From: Nitrososphaera sp.
GTDB taxonomy: Archaea; Thermoproteota; Nitrososphaeria; Nitrososphaerales; Nitrososphaeraceae
DNA length: 64,000 nt
Direction: 5' to 3'
Assembly (NCBI GenBank): GCA_039938515.1
Contig: JBDUUL010000009.1
Location: 50,134-114,133 of the forward strand
In this document: positions 8,126 through 16,082 of the stretch, piece after piece
Layout of the letters: each line of letters opens with the position of its first letter
Numbering within the stretch: the first letter of the stretch is position 1
Program-made: the position numbers and the translations under genes
The notes under the pieces: model-generated
Databases searched by the model: none
Seen by the model: the letters and a program-made list of their open reading frames with translations, nothing else
What the model was told of the DNA's origin: nothing

Positions 8126-10702
8126 ATGTTTGCATATGACGGGAGAAAATTAGGTGTTAAAGTTTCTGCTTTGATTTTACTCGCACTCATCACATCAGTG
8201 GGAGTCACGTCTGCTTTCAGGGTTCAGGCAGCAGTTGCTCAGACTGTAACTTATCCGGTCACCCAAATGTCCGACACAACCGGAACGGGACTCTTCGGAG
8301 TATCTGCACCTTCACCTTCCCAGACCGAGTATGCTTCTGCGTCTTCGCAGTTGGTCGGCAAGAGTATAGACCAGATTACGATTAAGCTGAGGAAGGTAGG
8401 TGCGCCGCCAGGCAACTTCCAAGTAGGCATAATCAACGCCGATCTTTCCATTAAGAAGTTGTTTGGGACAATGAGCGCCTCAAGTTTGAGTCCGACTGCA
8501 ACTGATTACACTTTCTCGCTTTCAGGAGGCGGCCTATATACAATCCAAGCAGGCGACAGAATTGGAATTGAATACTCGAGTGGAGACGCTCAGAATTTTG
8601 TTGCCATTCTTGTTGATCGAAATGTTGCTGACCCCTTTGATGGAAGCAACACATATCGACAGGCCTACACGACCACTTGGACTAGCTTTACATCTGATGA
8701 CCTTTACATGATCTTGGTTCAGACTCATGCAGCTGATACGACTCCCCCGACCGTAACGGCGAGCCCTCCTGGCGGCACTTTCACAACGGCCCAATCGGTA
8801 ACATTGACACCTAGCGAGCCTGCGACCATATACTATACTACCAACGGCATAAACCCTACAACCTCTAGCAGCGTCTATTCATCCCCTATTTCGATATCAT
8901 CTAACACTACGCTGAAATTCTTTGGAGTCGATACCTCAGGAAACGTTGGCACTGTTGTCACGCAGCAGTACAATTTCCACATTTCATCATGCAGTGTAAG
9001 CATCTCACCTTCGGGTTCGCTAATGAAAAATGTGGGCGAGTTTGCTCAGTTCAGCGCGACGGCCACTGGCACGAGCTCACCGAGCTACCATTGGACTGTT
9101 TCAGGAAGTATAATCAAAGACTATCAGGAACTCACCAACTTTGCGGCATTCACGTCTACTGGCAACTATACAGGCTTGGCCACTACGCCAATGTCTACAT
9201 CGGACTACAATTCACAGTCCATTGGTTTTTACTGGCTGCCTGACCCAAGCCAAGTCTACCCTAACAATGCAAATGTCACAAGAACAGTTTCTGTCTCTGT
9301 AAACGGAGGCCTCTGTTCAACTTCGCAGACAGTTACGCTTATCCGGAGCACCAACGATCCCAACAGACAGCCTGAAGACTATTACGCACGATTGAACCAC
9401 CCTCTGACTTATAACGTCCCCATCGCAGGACAGCAGATCTTGTATAATGGAACAAGATTATTGCAGGAACACATGCTCTGGCACGAGACAAACAGGTTTG
9501 GCTCCAGCTCAGGCACTGGCCCTCAAAGTTACGATGGTAGCCTGTTCTTCTCCTTCCACAGGGCGCTGCTAGACAACTACAATGCATGGCGCACAATGTT
9601 TGGTTACCCACAAGTTGGAACATGGACTCCAGGCGGAAGAGTGTCTTCGATTCCTACCACCGAGAATGGCCAGGACATCACAGACGCCCAGAGATTTGGC
9701 ACCAGTGGCACTCCGGCTGTACCTTCATACTTTACAATTTCAGGCGGAACAACTCTGCGGCCATCACTGAATCAATGCGACCGTAATATGCCGGCTGGTC
9801 AGCAAAAGCTCAGTGACTTCGGTAACTTGACTCAGCTGGGCTGCGCTGTAACTATCAACCTGCACAATCCGGTTCACAACTCTATCGGCTCAAGCGCAGT
9901 CCAGGGCGCATGCACCAACCCCTCAATCTTCACGACACAATGCGGAGACATGACACTCATGATGACCTCAGAGAAAGACCCCATCTTCTGGAGGTTCCAC
10001 AACTTTTTAGATCAGATACGACAGAATTATCTAATCGCAACAGGCGGGGCTGCTCACATACTCTACCAAAGCCCATTCCCGCTGTATCACTACCTGACCA
10101 ATTTGCCGACTACAAACGTGCAGCTTGAAAACGGGACAAAAGCTGATGTGCCCGCGATGGCAGTCAAGTTCGACCAGCCTGTTTACGGCGTGCGGGCTAG
10201 CGACTTCACGGTCAACGGCTCACCGGCAACCTCGGTAACCGGTTCAGGAGCTGGCCCTTACATATTCACAGGCTTTGACTATCCGGGCTTTGGCGACGTT
10301 AACGTCGCAATGTCGTCGGGACAGATAATCAACGGGTTCGACGAGCCCTTTGCAGGTGACTCTTGGAGTTTCAAGATGGTTGATCCAAACGGCAACATTA
10401 ACCATGACGGAATTCCCGACGGGATCAAGGTAAACGTATTCTTCCTCAACCCTGAAGTAACTGACACTGATGGCGACGGAATTCCCGACTCTGTAGAAAT
10501 TCAATCGCACTGTCTGAACCCACTAGATTCACACGACGCCGACCAGCCATCAGGACTTAACGGATACACCTACCTCCAAGAGTTCAGACTGCTCGGAATC
10601 ATTACATGCAATACGGCTTCCTCGACGCAATCGGTCCAAACTCCGGCCATTGTCCCCACACAGACGGAGCAAACTGCTGCCGTACCCGACCTAACAAATT
10701 AG
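8126..10702 (+). CDS. large exported tyrosinase-type (type 3 copper) multidomain protein
   Basis: 858 aa. Signal peptide 1-36 (ALILLALITSVGVTSAF). Residues 40-200 are a beta-rich N-terminal domain. Residues about 207-282 match the chitobiase/hexosaminidase C-terminal type (TIYYTTNGINPTTSS). Residues about 290-405 are Ig-like. Residues about 440-640 are tyrosinase-like: HMLWHETNRFG (near 449), FFSFHRALLDNYNAW (near 475), LHNPVHNSIG (near 580) and DPIFWRFHNFLDQIR (near 618) supply His ligands for CuA and CuB. A C-terminal region has two Ca-binding repeats (NINHDGIPDG, DTDGDGIPDS). The enzyme would oxidise phenols or act as an oxidase outside the cell, using copper that ammonia oxidisers already need. 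Substrate unknown. Confidence 0.85.
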   Translation: MFAYDGRKLGVKVSALILLALITSVGVTSAFRVQAAVAQTVTYPVTQMSDTTGTGLFGVSAPSPSQTEYASASSQLVGKSIDQITIKLRKVGAPPGNFQVGIINADLSIKKLFGTMSASSLSPTATDYTFSLSGGGLYTIQAGDRIGIEYSSGDAQNFVAILVDRNVADPFDGSNTYRQAYTTTWTSFTSDDLYMILVQTHAADTTPPTVTASPPGGTFTTAQSVTLTPSEPATIYYTTNGINPTTSSSVYSSPISISSNTTLKFFGVDTSGNVGTVVTQQYNFHISSCSVSISPSGSLMKNVGEFAQFSATATGTSSPSYHWTVSGSIIKDYQELTNFAAFTSTGNYTGLATTPMSTSDYNSQSIGFYWLPDPSQVYPNNANVTRTVSVSVNGGLCSTSQTVTLIRSTNDPNRQPEDYYARLNHPLTYNVPIAGQQILYNGTRLLQEHMLWHETNRFGSSSGTGPQSYDGSLFFSFHRALLDNYNAWRTMFGYPQVGTWTPGGRVSSIPTTENGQDITDAQRFGTSGTPAVPSYFTISGGTTLRPSLNQCDRNMPAGQQKLSDFGNLTQLGCAVTINLHNPVHNSIGSSAVQGACTNPSIFTTQCGDMTLMMTSEKDPIFWRFHNFLDQIRQNYLIATGGAAHILYQSPFPLYHYLTNLPTTNVQLENGTKADVPAMAVKFDQPVYGVRASDFTVNGSPATSVTGSGAGPYIFTGFDYPGFGDVNVAMSSGQIINGFDEPFAGDSWSFKMVDPNGNINHDGIPDGIKVNVFFLNPEVTDTDGDGIPDSVEIQSHCLNPLDSHDADQPSGLNGYTYLQEFRLLGIITCNTASSTQSVQTPAIVPTQTEQTAAVPDLTN

Positions 10703-10727
10703 AGCACTCGCTCTTTTTCCTTTTTTT
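10701..10727 (+). terminator. hairpin plus T-tract after the tyrosinase-type gene
   Basis: A 5-bp stem agagc/gctct with a 4-nt loop begins at the stop codon and runs into ttttccttttttt. T-rich tracts are the main archaeal termination signal, so this very likely ends the preceding transcript. Confidence 0.55.
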
Positions 10728-10835
10728 AAGACGATGAGAACGACGGCGGGAGATCAACAGACCCTGTATTTAGTTAGACAAACGCTATCAAAGATTGGCC
10801 AACCAGCCGTGGTTGTCTACCTCTTGAGTATTGCA

Positions 10836-10931
10836 TCAGCTTAGACCCAGTGCCCCAGATTGGGCTATTGACAAGATCATGCTCAGAATTACTATTCCCA
10901 TTCCAGAAATTATTCGACCCCAAGTTTCCAT
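10836..10931 (-). CDS. 31-aa membrane microprotein candidate
   Basis: ATG at 10931 to TGA at 10836 encodes METWGRIISGMGIVILSMIL and a short tail, a single hydrophobic helix with one Arg before it. A TATA-like gttatagt (10958-10965 on the plus strand as actataac) is centred about 30 nt upstream of the ATG. Longer overlapping frames on both strands here have unconvincing composition. This is the only feature I can support in the 460-nt gap between 10703 and 11162. Confidence 0.35.
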   Translation of the reverse strand: METWGRIISGMGIVILSMILSIAQSGALGLS

Positions 10932-11162
10932 ATTTGTGTGGATGTTTTTGGTAGAAAACTATAACCGCATTGCGCTCAGCAAAGTTTGCCGCGTCGGTTA
11001 CTTTAACCATTTCTCAAAATGCTAGCGGCATGTTGATGACTGTTTGATATCCGGGCTCATAAAGGGCAATAGTGCAAATTCTAACACTTATTAGCAGATA
11101 CCTGATCCCAAGTCGGCTTAGCGACGAGCATAAATGACAGAGCCATAATCATTCCGGCGAAA

Positions 11163-11438
11163 ATGCCAAGAGATCTATCCGCTCCCGATGCAATGGAGGC
11201 CCTAAAGCCAGTCTGTAGAGAACTATCGCATCTGCTCGACGAAGGCTTATTGAGTTTCGTATCTGCAAAAGAAAATGGGGATGGCAGTTTTGCAATCAAT
11301 TTGAAGGCATCAAAGTTTCACTTTGCCTCCAGGGGGTTCAAGGATTCAATCGGCGACATAGAGTATGGCTCCGGAAGCCTGAAAATCGGATTGAGGTCAA
11401 GCGGCAGGCCTGGAATAGTTTACGTAGAACTGCTTTGA
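11163..11438 (+). CDS. hypothetical protein, 91 aa
   Basis: ATG start. The N-terminal third is helical (LKPVCRELSHLLDEG). The rest alternates short strands (SFAINLKASKFHFASRGF, GSLKIGLRSSG, GIVYVELL), consistent with a small alpha/beta domain. No signal peptide or metal motif. The composition is protein-like with normal codon use for the region. It is convergent with the SIMPL gene, with only about 35 nt between stops. Family not recognised. Confidence 0.5.
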   Translation: MPRDLSAPDAMEALKPVCRELSHLLDEGLLSFVSAKENGDGSFAINLKASKFHFASRGFKDSIGDIEYGSGSLKIGLRSSGRPGIVYVELL

Positions 11439-11474
11439 ATTTCTCGAATAAAAAAATGGGGGATTTGCGTCAAC

Positions 11475-12509
11475 TCAGCAGATCATCGGGCCGCCTGGCG
11501 GGTTGACGCAATCGGGGTTGTTAAGCGAGCGCATCATTCCTGTCGGGCCCGCACTTCCAGTCTGGTTCATGCCACCTGCGCTTGGGTCCGAGAAATAAAA
11601 CACGACGCTTACGTTGGTTGTAATGTCCTGCTGCCCTGCCTGGATAGGCGTTGGCGTTGCAGCCAGACCCGCGGCATGGTCGACTCTTGCGCTGTATATG
11701 GGAAAGTAAACATCATTGAGGTTTACCGATTGCACACCTGAAACCGCCATTCCCAGCGCTCCTGCAGCTATGTCAGCCCTGTGCCGGGCATTGGCGATAG
11801 CCTCCTGGGTCAGCGAATCTCTGATTGACTGTTGTTTTGCCTGCGACACAAAAAAGTCTACACCATAGACGTTGTTGGCGCCAGCTTGGACTGAGGTATC
11901 AATTACCTTCCCCGCGTCGATTGCACCGGCCGTATCAAGTGTCACCGTAACGCTGTTTGAGGCGGTATACCCTGTTACCACTTGGGATGGAGGGCAATAC
12001 GGCGCGCCGTACGATTGCGGACAGAACTTCGGGCTGTCGTAGCTGTAGTTTGGTGAAACGCTATAGTTGTTGGTTGTGATGTCGCCAGGAGAAATGCCGA
12101 GAGCCTTGAGCGCAGAAATTACGCTGGTCATCAGGTCCGAGTTTTTAGAGGCCGCCTCTGCTGCGGTAGTCCCGTTGGTTATCACCCCCACCGTGACAGA
12201 AAACCTATCAGGGTTAACTTTGGTGCTTGAGCTCCCCGTCGTAGATATGGTCGACGTCGGAGGCCATGGGCTGCCATGGAAGTATGTCGGTGCCGATGTC
12301 GTCTTGTTTGCCGTCGGGGCAGACGGAGCGGTTCCCGTAGTGGCTGCATAAGTCTTTTGCGCTATGGTACTAAACGACTGGCTGGCAGCGAGTGCAATAA
12401 CCAGCCCGAGGGCGAGCGTGACAATCATTAGCGTCGGCTTTGTTTTTCGTCGATTGCTTATTTTGTTTGGAGGTCTTTGCGAATTTGCGTCGTCTTTGTT
12501 TTCAAACAT
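11475..12509 (-). CDS. exported SIMPL-domain (DUF541) protein
   Basis: 344 aa. Basic N-terminus, then one membrane/signal helix at about residues 27-48 (TLMIVTLALGLVIALAASQ). A Ser/Thr/Pro-rich linker follows. The SIMPL domain covers about 95-310: VNPDRFSVTVGVITNGTTAAEA, VISALKALGISPGDITTNNYSVSPNY, VTGYTASNSVTVTLD, EAIANARHRADIAAGALGM, VSVVFYF. SIMPL/DUF541 proteins (for example BP26, YggE) are periplasmic or surface proteins linked to oxidative-stress tolerance with no known catalysis. Two Cys pairs (FCPQSYGAPYC and CVNPPGGPMIC) may form disulfides. Confidence 0.85.
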   Translation of the reverse strand: MFENKDDANSQRPPNKISNRRKTKPTLMIVTLALGLVIALAASQSFSTIAQKTYAATTGTAPSAPTANKTTSAPTYFHGSPWPPTSTISTTGSSSTKVNPDRFSVTVGVITNGTTAAEAASKNSDLMTSVISALKALGISPGDITTNNYSVSPNYSYDSPKFCPQSYGAPYCPPSQVVTGYTASNSVTVTLDTAGAIDAGKVIDTSVQAGANNVYGVDFFVSQAKQQSIRDSLTQEAIANARHRADIAAGALGMAVSGVQSVNLNDVYFPIYSARVDHAAGLAATPTPIQAGQQDITTNVSVVFYFSDPSAGGMNQTGSAGPTGMMRSLNNPDCVNPPGGPMIC

Positions 12510-12661
12510 TTGCTTACAGCGGACTGTTAGCCTGCGGGCTGATAATATTGCGTTTCAGAACAGGGCTCTGCCTGCGTTCTGCGTTTCAGAACGATCATTT
12601 GGCTAATCTAAACGGTCAACTGTCGAACTTACTAAAGTTGCAGTCGAGCACGCTGGAATCC

Positions 12662-12790
12662 CTAACCGTCCAAAATCCATTCGTGGCGAGCCGTTAGTGA
12701 ATCAAACCCTAGAAAGTGTTCCAAATCAGCTATGTCATGCCCAAACGCCTTGGCTACGTATTCGTCAGACGGGTTGCCGCGAAGCTTCAA
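12662..12790 (-). CDS. 42-aa ORF, possible small protein or gene remnant
   Basis: TTG at 12790, directly after an in-frame TGA, to TAG at 12662. The peptide MKLRGNPSDEYVAKAFGHDI and its continuation ending HEWILDG has normal soluble composition with two helical segments. No TATA box or ribosome site is evident. It could equally be the surviving 3' end of a decayed gene. It is the only thing I can support in the 368-nt gap at 12510-12877. Confidence 0.3.
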   Translation of the reverse strand: MKLRGNPSDEYVAKAFGHDIADLEHFLGFDSLTARHEWILDG

Positions 12791-12877
12791 TCATTTGCAA
12801 TTTTCGCCCCCAGCTTATTTGCATCCGCGAGGAGAAGTTTCTACGCTCAGCCGGGCATCGACAGGCCTGCCAATCGG

Positions 12878-13819
12878 CTAGGAATTAGACTTGCGAAACG
12901 AAGAGCCTACTATCTGGCGGCGTCTTAAATGCGTCTCAAGTGCGGCCTTGGAGCGGAGTGCGCTGGCCCTGTTGCCATCCTCTATGACTATGAAATCAGT
13001 CAGGCGTCGAGCGAGTATTTGCAGGAGGATTTTGTCGATGTTAACCCTGCCGGTCCCCACGGTGCGATGGTCGTCAAGAGTCCCGTTGGTGTCCACCGCG
13101 TGAAAATGGATTGGGCCGTCTAGGTGCGACAGGTCAGAATCCCTTCCAGTTCTGATATAGTGATGCGCGCTATCGATGCCGCGGATCACGTTCGCGAACT
13201 TGCCTTTACCGTAAGGCACCTCGTCGTAGTCCATGGCATCTGAATAGTGTTCCTCAAAAACGATCTGGATTGCTTCGCCGTTTACCCTTTTTTCCGACGC
13301 ATGTGAGGCTATTTCTGACAGGGACAGCAAGAAATTCCGATGGAGTTTTTCGGCCCTCCATGTCCGGTATTTCTTGAGGACAGGTGCAAGAAGTCCGTAG
13401 GTTTTCACAGCATGACAGCCAACAAGATATGCAGGACCGTTTGCGCGTTCTCCTCTTAATCGAAAGAAAGCGGGCAGGTCCGAGAAACTGTGTAGGACAA
13501 TCCGGGGGATTGCAGCCTGTTCCATAAAGTCCAGGGTCTTTAAGGTATATTCAACGGCCGATCTCCTTGCGGAGGAATTCTCCGAATCAAGACTCGGCAA
13601 ATGCAATGTCCCATGGAGCGAATTAATCATGTCGTGATCCTGGGCAAACTGCCTCATAAGGTCCAAACTCGATGGAAGCGCCGCAGCAAGACAATGAAGG
13701 TGATCCTCGTTCAACTCCACGCCGCTGAATCCGTCTTCGTGGGCCATTGCCAAGGCTTCCAGCGCATTGGCGCGGGTGACGTACGGTGCTACTGATGTGA
13801 CGATTCCGAGTAGGCCCAA
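12878..13819 (-). CDS. sugar-phosphate isomerase/epimerase-like TIM-barrel protein
   Basis: 313 aa. TTG start at 13819, preceded by a strong gggaggtg ribosome site. The fold is that of the xylose isomerase-like/AP endonuclease 2 superfamily: GFSGVELNEDHL early, INSLHGTLHLPSLDSE (His) near residue 70, PRIVLHSFSDL (His) near 105, IQIVFEEHYSDAMDYDE (Glu) near 180, IHFHAVDTNGTLDDH near 235 and FIVIEDGNRASAL (Glu) near 275. These His/Glu/Asp residues match the metal site. The substrate cannot be told from sequence: a sugar isomerase, epimerase or nuclease are all possible. No sugar cluster adjoins. Confidence 0.75.
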   Translation of the reverse strand: MGLLGIVTSVAPYVTRANALEALAMAHEDGFSGVELNEDHLHCLAAALPSSLDLMRQFAQDHDMINSLHGTLHLPSLDSENSSARRSAVEYTLKTLDFMEQAAIPRIVLHSFSDLPAFFRLRGERANGPAYLVGCHAVKTYGLLAPVLKKYRTWRAEKLHRNFLLSLSEIASHASEKRVNGEAIQIVFEEHYSDAMDYDEVPYGKGKFANVIRGIDSAHHYIRTGRDSDLSHLDGPIHFHAVDTNGTLDDHRTVGTGRVNIDKILLQILARRLTDFIVIEDGNRASALRSKAALETHLRRRQIVGSSFRKSNS

Positions 13820-14032
13820 CTACGCACCTCCCAGGCGATCGCATGATGTGGTTACTGCATTCGCACTCGAACACCGTTCGCAATCAACGTTGGAAAACGT
13901 GCGCAACCGAAGCGTACCAGACTCTAATGCTACCCAGACTATTAACATAGCTGACAGTTGTTCTGCAATACAATTCCGGCGGCAGGAAATTCGACAAGGA
14001 CTGTTACCATGAATTCAATCGCTGAACCGAGT

Positions 14033-14581
14033 TTACCTTGTATTCCTTCGCGCGTCCTCTCGGACGGATTGAACAGCCTGTGCAGTGTTCTCGACGGATT
14101 CCCTAAAATTCCGCAGCGTGCCGGTTTTTTTCGATTCCGCCAGGAGGCTAGACATTTCTTCTGCGGTGCCTTTTATTGAATCAAGCATTTCACGAAAAGA
14201 CGAGATAAGCTGCTTTATGTCAGCTGACTCCCCGTTTGGATTGGACTTGTCACCGCCAAAAGAATCCATTTTGCTTTTTACGGTGCTCATAAGTTCCTTT
14301 GATCTATCTATGAGGCCGGAGTCCTTGAGCTCCCTAAAGGTTGACTCCATCCTGCTAGACATCTCGTTAAAGTTGTCTGAGACAAGACGAATATTTTCAA
14401 TATTCTGTTGCCATTCGGGGGTCTTCATCGATTCGGTTATTTCTTTTGCAATCAAAGCAATCTCTCTAATCTTGTCAAAGGTTTCTTGAACTCCGGGAGT
14501 GCCAAGCTCCCGCATAATCTCTACTGCATCTGAAGCGGTCTCTTTTATGTCGTGAAGTTTCCCGCCTTTTTCTGCCATCAA
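14033..14581 (-). CDS. helical coiled-coil protein
   Basis: 182 aa, start ATG one codon inside (MAEKGGKLHDIKETASDA) or TTG at 14581. Almost entirely amphipathic helix with heptad-like spacing (IREIALIAKEITESM, IENIRLVSDNFNEMSSRMES, IKQLISSFREMLDSIKGTAEEMSSLL), split by a Gly/Pro/Asn linker near residue 115. No membrane segment or catalytic motif. Proteins of this look often act as structural or adaptor proteins. Family not recognised. Confidence 0.65.
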   Translation of the reverse strand: MMAEKGGKLHDIKETASDAVEIMRELGTPGVQETFDKIREIALIAKEITESMKTPEWQQNIENIRLVSDNFNEMSSRMESTFRELKDSGLIDRSKELMSTVKSKMDSFGGDKSNPNGESADIKQLISSFREMLDSIKGTAEEMSSLLAESKKTGTLRNFRESVENTAQAVQSVREDARRNTR

Positions 14582-14672
14582 CTAAGGCTGTTCATTGCAG
14601 GATAAAGACTAAGAGAATTGCTGTGCTAGACGCTTCAACCGGCAAATTGTTCCAATGGCTCCGACACTGCAC

Positions 14673-15059
14673 CTATGCCTCTGCTGAACCGCTGGCCTGT
14701 CCGCCTTTCTTTTCATTCGCCACTCCCGGAAAGTCTGCTCGCCTGCCTGCCATCTTATCTCCTCTCCGATGCCTGCCAGCATAGCGGTATTGGTACCGAT
14801 GAACATTTCGCCGGGGGAGAAGCTGGGCGTAAAAGACAAAGCTCCCTATTGCAAATAGGGTGTTGATTAACCCGGCCACGTACGAGTGAAATACAAAGAA
14901 GTTGAGAAATGCATAGACAGAATTTACAATGCCGAGCGCAAGTTCAACCCAGGGGAGATACCTCCCGAGGTTTATCAGAAATGTCATTGTGTAAATGACG
15001 GCATCTATCTTCCGGGTACTTGGCAGCCCTGGCGGCTGTTGACGTTCCTGATTTTCCAA
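14673..15059 (-). CDS. small membrane protein, possibly frameshifted at its 3' end
   Basis: TTG start (MENQERQQPPG), then three predicted membrane helices up to about residue 80 (IDAVIYTMTFLINLGRYLPW, LALGIVNSVYAFLNFFVF, GLINTLFAIGSFVFYAQLL). After residue 82 the frame turns into an Arg-rich tail of poor composition. The overlapping frame 14609-14839 on the same strand gives a more normal peptide there (MFIGTNTAMLAGIGEE). This pattern fits a one-base frameshift near 14820-14840, real or a sequencing error. Function unknown. Confidence 0.5.
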   Translation of the reverse strand: MENQERQQPPGLPSTRKIDAVIYTMTFLINLGRYLPWVELALGIVNSVYAFLNFFVFHSYVAGLINTLFAIGSFVFYAQLLPRRNVHRYQYRYAGRHRRGDKMAGRRADFPGVANEKKGGQASGSAEA

Positions 15060-15181
15060 TAAACCACATACTGCATTGATCCTTTTAAGAGCAATAGAAG
15101 ACTATTTGCTTAGTTTGCTGGTTACTGAATGTAATAGGATCAGCGCAGCAGGTCCCGCGGGGAAACCCTCATTGGATCTCA

Positions 15182-16048
15182 CTAGTGCACTTTCTTTTTG
15201 GATTCTTCTCGGGTAAACTTGAAGCTGCCCTGACTCTTTGTCATACCTTTTTCTATCTTTTCAATTGCGTGAGCCATAGCCTTTTCCGCAGTCTTAAAGT
15301 TCTCCGACTTGATTGTTATGCGGTATCTCGGGGCCCCCAGATAGTGGACAGTTATGTTGCTTGGATTGCTCTTTGTGCCCTGTTCCGCATCGCCAAGAAC
15401 GTTTCTAATCACCTCAATGCCGTCTGGCCTGTTAGACGTCACTTCCAAAACCCCCCTTATTTCAATTAGTGGCACCTGAATTTTCTTGCTCTCCTCTTCT
15501 ATTGCTCGGAGAACGGTTTCTGAAAACCCAAGGTCCTTTATCGACTCAATCCCCTTGGTGGAGACTGTTTCAAACAGCTCGTATACGTCGTCATAGTTGT
15601 CAAGGATAACCTTCTGGGTCTCCGCGAGCTGCACATCAGAAAGAGCTGCCTTCTCCTTTACTGAATTTAGAAAGCCGGTTGCCTTTTCATTTCTCTTAAC
15701 CTCGATTAGCTTTGCCTTCTTGTCCTCTCCGGAGACCTGCTTTAGCGAAGTGTCAACCTCTCCCCGGGCTTTGTTGACCTTGATGATTTTCAAAACCGCC
15801 TTCTGCTGAGGTCGGACAAATCGCTGGATATTTCGCACGTAGCCTGTGGCGACCTCCCTTATCGGCAGAAAACCTGTCATGCCGCCGTATTCGTCAAGCG
15901 TGACGTAGGCGCCGTGCCCGGTCACGTCCTTGACCGTTGCGATAACGACTTCTCCCTCCTCGGGAAGTCTCTTGATTTCAGGCACCGGGGGACTACTCGC
16001 GGAATTTGGGGCAGTCCCGGGAGAGGATGAACTTGGCGAGCTGGGCAT
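15182..16048 (-). CDS. translation initiation factor aIF2, alpha subunit
   Basis: 288 aa from the ATG at 16048, chosen because aaaggtaat lies 6-14 nt upstream; longer N-terminal extensions lack a ribosome site. A Ser/Pro-rich leader of about 30 residues precedes an S1-type OB domain (GEVVIATVKDVTGHGAYVTL, GMTGFLPIREVA, RNIQRFVRPQQKAVLKII). A helical middle domain and the C-terminal alpha/beta domain (VHYLGAPRYRITIKSENFKTAE) follow. aIF2-alpha joins beta and gamma to carry initiator tRNA to the ribosome. The Ser-rich leader is longer than in most archaeal homologues. Divergent from the P450 gene with about 34 nt between starts. Confidence 0.93.
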   Translation of the reverse strand: MPSSPSSSSPGTAPNSASSPPVPEIKRLPEEGEVVIATVKDVTGHGAYVTLDEYGGMTGFLPIREVATGYVRNIQRFVRPQQKAVLKIIKVNKARGEVDTSLKQVSGEDKKAKLIEVKRNEKATGFLNSVKEKAALSDVQLAETQKVILDNYDDVYELFETVSTKGIESIKDLGFSETVLRAIEEESKKIQVPLIEIRGVLEVTSNRPDGIEVIRNVLGDAEQGTKSNPSNITVHYLGAPRYRITIKSENFKTAEKAMAHAIEKIEKGMTKSQGSFKFTREESKKKVH

Positions 16049-16082
16049 GTTATTACCTTTTTCTCTCCAGATCCCTACTTTA

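Noticed and set aside
10774..11010. 78-aa minus-strand frame in the gap after the tyrosinase-type gene
   Set aside because: Low-quality composition (many Asn, Ser, His), and the 31-aa hydrophobic frame with a TATA box overlaps it.
15930..16082. N-terminal extension of the P450 frame
   Set aside because: It lies over the aIF2-alpha 5' end on the other strand and has low-complexity composition.
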